Source: Sulfuritalea sp. (GTDB lineage: Bacteria > Pseudomonadota > Gammaproteobacteria > Burkholderiales > Rhodocyclaceae). From it: DNA of 34,378 nucleotides. Every line of letters starts with the position of its first letter. The stretch's first letter is position 1. Location: NCBI GenBank assembly GCA_030696505.1, contig JAUYSD010000317.1, positions 1-34,378 of the forward strand, written 5' to 3'. A program made the position numbers and the translations under genes. This document shows, one piece after another, positions 32,273-34,378 of the stretch. The notes under the pieces are model-generated. The model had not been told where the DNA came from. It did no database searches and was given only the letters and a program-made list of their open reading frames with translations.

Positions 32273-32773
32273 TTAGAGTTCCATAACATGGAGAGAACGT
32301 GCTTCACAATCTACGTCAGCCGTCTTTTTCTCCAGACGCCGGAATTCCCTGAAGTATTGGACCTCGTAATACAGAAAGCCAGATGTAATGCCGAGAACGA
32401 AAATGTAGGTGTAATAAAAAACATCAGGCTCCGGAAGAAAGGGTATCCATACAAGGAGAGGCTTGTACGCTACCGTTGCCACGGAAACCGCGAGAAACAG
32501 CCAAAGCAATCTGGAAATGAGAGGGCTCTTCTTCTTTGGCTCTAACAACAAGACCTTGCTTTCTTGTTGAACCACATCGATGAAGCGCACGAACTCCAAG
32601 TTTGACTGTGGTTGGCCGGTTGCTACTTGAAGCAATGCCCGATTTCGAATTTCTTTTAGGTCACCGACAGCTTCAAAAAGCGAGAAATGGATACCGGCCC
32701 AGATGCCGAAAAATCCAATTGATACCGTTAAGGCATTTGGATCTAGCTGAGAAAAATATGTTGGCAGCGACAT
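32273..32773 (-). CDS. Hypothetical membrane protein with three predicted transmembrane helices
   Basis: 166 aa, not recognised. Hydrophobic helices at about 14-34 (ALTVSIGFFGIWAGIHFSLF), 87-110 (LISRLLWLFLAVSVATVAYK) and 117-135 (VFYYTYIFVLGITSGFLYY). A soluble loop of ~50 residues between the first two (VGDLKEIRNRALLQVATG) is charged and helical, and the C-terminus is cytoplasmic and basic. It starts 3 bp after the DUF397-like gene, so they are one transcription unit. The stop codon falls 3 bp from attC1. Confidence 0.7.
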   Translation of the reverse strand: MSLPTYFSQLDPNALTVSIGFFGIWAGIHFSLFEAVGDLKEIRNRALLQVATGQPQSNLEFVRFIDVVQQESKVLLLEPKKKSPLISRLLWLFLAVSVATVAYKPLLVWIPFLPEPDVFYYTYIFVLGITSGFLYYEVQYFREFRRLEKKTADVDCEARSLHVMEL

Positions 32774-32776
32774 GGT

Positions 32777-32983
32777 CTACTCCACCGAAATATCAAACTC
32801 GCCGGCCTTTGCACCCAAGAGGAACACGCGCCATTCTTCCATCGTGAATGAGACTACCGCATCCCTACATTTGGAATTAGTCACCAGAACCCTATCGGGT
32901 TGGATTGAGACAGCGACACAATGACGGCCGCGATCGCTGAATGTGCTGGTTACGAACGCTGAATCATGGTGCATGAATTTCAT
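32777..32983 (-). CDS. DUF397-like small protein
   Basis: 68-aa protein. The C-terminal half CVAVSIQPDRVLVTNSKCRD, then FTMEEWRVFLLGAKAGEFD, closely follows the DUF397 pattern (VaV…dg.VlVrdSK…FT..EW.aFl.GvkaGEFD). DUF397 is overwhelmingly an actinobacterial family, often next to XRE-type regulators and sometimes considered antitoxin- or regulator-like. An exact AAGGAGG lies 5 nt before the ATG. It is the first gene of cassette A and is translationally close to a membrane protein. Family match is by eye. Confidence 0.72.
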   Translation of the reverse strand: MKFMHHDSAFVTSTFSDRGRHCVAVSIQPDRVLVTNSKCRDAVVSFTMEEWRVFLLGAKAGEFDISVE

Positions 32984-33318
32984 GGGAGCCTCCTTCGGAG
33001 TGGAAAGAAATCTAACGTCAAATGTGAATCTGCAACGACACGTTGTCCCGCGTCATGACGGTATACGTCCCGTCAATACAGACGGAAAGAAAGTCATTGC
33101 GGTAAAGCAAAGGCTTGCACATCGACGGTCCGCTCATTCGGAGGGAGCGCTAAAGGTGCTGGCGAAACCGCCACCCACTGAAACGGTTTCCGCCCGCCAC
33201 GATTCCGCCGCTCGCGCCAGAATACGCCGTTGGCAAATAGCCGTCCAGCATCGGGCGCGGGGTGAAGGCGGAGGCGCCCCTGCAGAGCCGCCGCGGCGGG
33301 GAGTTATGACGGAAGACG
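32984..33318. other. Non-coding region at the upstream edge of the cassette cluster
   Basis: 335 bp without a convincing gene. ATCTAAC at 33010-33016 is the core boundary of cassette A. Beyond it lie two inverted repeats, CAACG-ACA-CGTTG (about 33033-33045) and TGACGG…CCGTCA (about 33056-33075), and further on GAAAC-G-GTTTC (33180-33190). The first two could be remnants of an attI/attC site or operators. Confidence 0.4.
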
Positions 33319-33918
33319 TCAGCCGGCGGGTTTCAACAGCAGCGACGAAAGCTGCCTGGCGATCTGCGCGACGCTCTTGCCGCCGTCGGGCCGATACCAC
33401 TGCACGGTCCAGTTCAGCGCGCCGAGCAGGAACAGGCTCGCAAGCGGGCTGTCGACGGCGATCAGGCCGGCCCGCTTCAGGTCTTTCAGGGTCTTCTGCC
33501 ACATCGCTTCGTAGCGATCCTTGAGCATCACCACTTCGGCCTGCGCCTCGGCGTCGAGGTGGCGGCTTTCGTGCAGCAGCGTGGCGGCGAAGTCGCGCCC
33601 TTCGGCACCCAGCAACTGGTCGAGGTGGGCGCGCAGCATGGCCTCGAAGGTGGCGCGCGGCGACTTGCCCGAAGCGGCGGCCTGCGCCACGGCGGCGTTG
33701 ATCGCGCCTATGCCTTCCAGCACCACGGCGCGCAGCATGTCGTGCTTGGTCCTGAAATGGTAGAAGGGCGATCCCGACTGCATGTCCACGGCCCCGGCGA
33801 TGTCGCGGATCGTCGTCGCGGCGTAGCCTTTTTCGGCGAACAGCCGTCCGGCGGCGCGCAGGATATCGGCGCGGCGGTTGGTCTCCTCGGCGACGAGCTT
33901 GCGTTTAGGAGCGGCCAT
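33319..33918 (-). CDS. TetR-family transcriptional regulator
   Basis: 199-aa regulator. The HTH region RADILRAAGRLFAEKGYAATT then IRDIAGAVDMQSGSPFYHF (about 15-55) is a standard TetR N-domain. The remaining helices form a ligand-binding domain resembling acyl-CoA-pathway repressors. ATG 33916-33918 (MAAPKRKLVAEE) is chosen over an upstream ATG because GGGGAAGG precedes it and the extension is low-complexity. It overlaps the crotonase gene by 14 bp, so it is coupled to and probably controls that acyl-CoA operon. Confidence 0.85.
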   Translation of the reverse strand: MAAPKRKLVAEETNRRADILRAAGRLFAEKGYAATTIRDIAGAVDMQSGSPFYHFRTKHDMLRAVVLEGIGAINAAVAQAAASGKSPRATFEAMLRAHLDQLLGAEGRDFAATLLHESRHLDAEAQAEVVMLKDRYEAMWQKTLKDLKRAGLIAVDSPLASLFLLGALNWTVQWYRPDGGKSVAQIARQLSSLLLKPAG

Positions 33919-34378
33919 GACGGCCTTCCCCGGCGCCGAAGCGGCCGGCACCGGATTTTGCATCGCCGCTGTCGAGCGAAATCCGGCCATGGCGAAACTC
34001 GTTCTTCAGCGCTTCGGCCAGCGGCAGGCCCCATTGTTCGTAACTGGAAAGCCGGTCGTGTTGCATGCAGGTCTGCGGCAAGGCGGCGATCTGCGCGGCC
34101 AGCGCTTCGGCTGCGGCGCGCGCCTGGCCATCGGCCACCACGCGATTGGCCAGGCCGATGGCCAGCGCTTCGTCGGCGCCGACCGGCCTGCCGGTGAGGA
34201 TCAGGTCCAGCGCGCGCGAATGGCCGATCAGGCGCGACAGGCGGATCGTGCCGCCGTCGATCAGCGGTACGCCCCAGCGCCGGCAGAAGACGCCGAAGGT
34301 CGCCGATTGCTCGACCACGCGCAGGTCGCACCAGAGCGCAAGCTCCAGGCCGCCGGCCACGGCGTAGCCGGACACCGC
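33905..34378 (-). CDS. Crotonase/enoyl-CoA hydratase-family protein, 5' end outside window
   Basis: 158 C-terminal codons are visible. GYAVAGGLELALWCDLRV is the oxyanion-hole segment with the first catalytic-type Glu, and TFGVFCRRWGVPLIDGGTIRLSRLIG follows. In the second segment the usual PE at the other catalytic position is RRWG, a pattern of a crotonase subgroup that is probably not a classical hydratase. RALDLILTGRPVGADEALAIGLANRVV is well conserved. The frame is open through base 34378 so the true start lies beyond. It shares a 14-bp overlap with the TetR gene. Confidence 0.85.
   Translation of the reverse strand, partial: AVSGYAVAGGLELALWCDLRVVEQSATFGVFCRRWGVPLIDGGTIRLSRLIGHSRALDLILTGRPVGADEALAIGLANRVVADGQARAAAEALAAQIAALPQTCMQHDRLSSYEQWGLPLAEALKNEFRHGRISLDSGDAKSGAGRFGAGEGRHGRS

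Larger units (their letters stand above)
29340..33015 (-). mobile_element. Orphan integron cassette cluster (CALIN-type), three cassettes
   Basis: Bounded by a GTTAGAT core at 33010-33016 and the last attC-like site at 29334-29340. Cassette A 32207-33015 (DUF397-like plus membrane protein), cassette B 30012-32206 (229-aa protein plus Shedu-like), cassette C about 29340-30011 (NYN). All genes lie on the minus strand, each cassette ends in an attC-like palindrome just after a stop codon, and base composition is visibly lower in GC than the flanks. No intI gene is in the window, so either it lies elsewhere or the cluster was captured without one. Confidence 0.65.

Noticed and set aside
33180-33190. 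GAAAC-G-GTTTC as a PsrA-like operator near the second TetR gene
   Set aside because: One-base spacer and a position downstream of the TetR stop, with no promoter or gene reading from it.
33000-34378. An integron integrase gene upstream of the cassette cluster
   Set aside because: Neither strand shows tyrosine-recombinase motifs. The only genes are a TetR regulator and a crotonase.

Overview
The window is high-GC DNA with the gene content and operon style of a betaproteobacterium. The closest fit is probably the Rhodocyclales/Nitrosomonadales/Sterolibacterium side of the class. That placement is inferred from protein character (GltI/GltJ, PsrA-like TetR, NapC/CymA and MtrA/MtrB-type proteins, YciA, GGDEF-EAL, bacteriohemerythrin), not from a marker gene. 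No rRNA, tRNA, CRISPR array or integrase gene was seen.

Layout. 1-4357 is a minus-strand run: glutamate/aspartate ABC importer (gltJ partial, gltI), an Atm1-type ABC exporter, a thiamine-binding-fold protein and a 3-hydroxyisobutyrate-dehydrogenase-like oxidoreductase. 4644-5764 holds a ParD-like/nucleotidyltransferase pair with toxin-antitoxin architecture. 5849-7649 holds a GST, a hypothetical protein and a YgjP-like metallopeptidase. 7862-11878 is a fatty-acid/acyl-CoA operon (PsrA-like TetR, MaoC-type dehydratase, FadB/FadJ-like fusion, YciA thioesterase) preceded by two tandem matches to the PsrA operator consensus.

11919-20502 is the metabolic centrepiece. A PAS histidine kinase and NarL-type response regulator are followed by a perfect inverted repeat and then a porin-cytochrome cluster: monoheme cytochrome c, NapC/CymA tetraheme quinol dehydrogenase, decaheme MtrA/MtoA/PioA, MtrB/MtoB/PioB outer-membrane barrel, and a tetraheme cytochrome built from a duplicated diheme unit. 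Together these could carry electrons between the quinone pool and the cell surface (Fe(II) oxidation or metal/mineral reduction). No outer-surface MtrC/OmcA is present in the window.

20596-28707 is ordinary core and accessory content: sirtuin, CopD-like membrane protein, serine hydrolase, a divergent MetK coupled to a zinc alcohol dehydrogenase, NlpC/P60 lipoprotein, a GGDEF-EAL protein behind a structured leader with a strong terminator, and bacteriohemerythrin. 28786-29271 is a DUF1499 protein.

29340-33015 is the most unusual segment: lower in GC, entirely minus-strand, and divided by imperfect palindromes bounded by RYYYAAC / GTTRRRY boxes. I read it as an orphan integron cassette cluster (attC sites without an integrase, CALIN-type) carrying three cassettes: (A) a DUF397-like small protein plus a membrane protein, (B) an unknown 229-aa protein plus a Shedu/DUF4263-type nuclease, (C) a NYN/PIN-like ribonuclease. 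Cassette A is flanked by a 12-bp perfect inverted repeat, as the circular-cassette model predicts. The window closes with a TetR regulator overlapping a crotonase that runs off the edge.

A short dispersed repeat (core AGTTGGCGCTGGCG) recurs at least eight times, between genes and inside reading frames.
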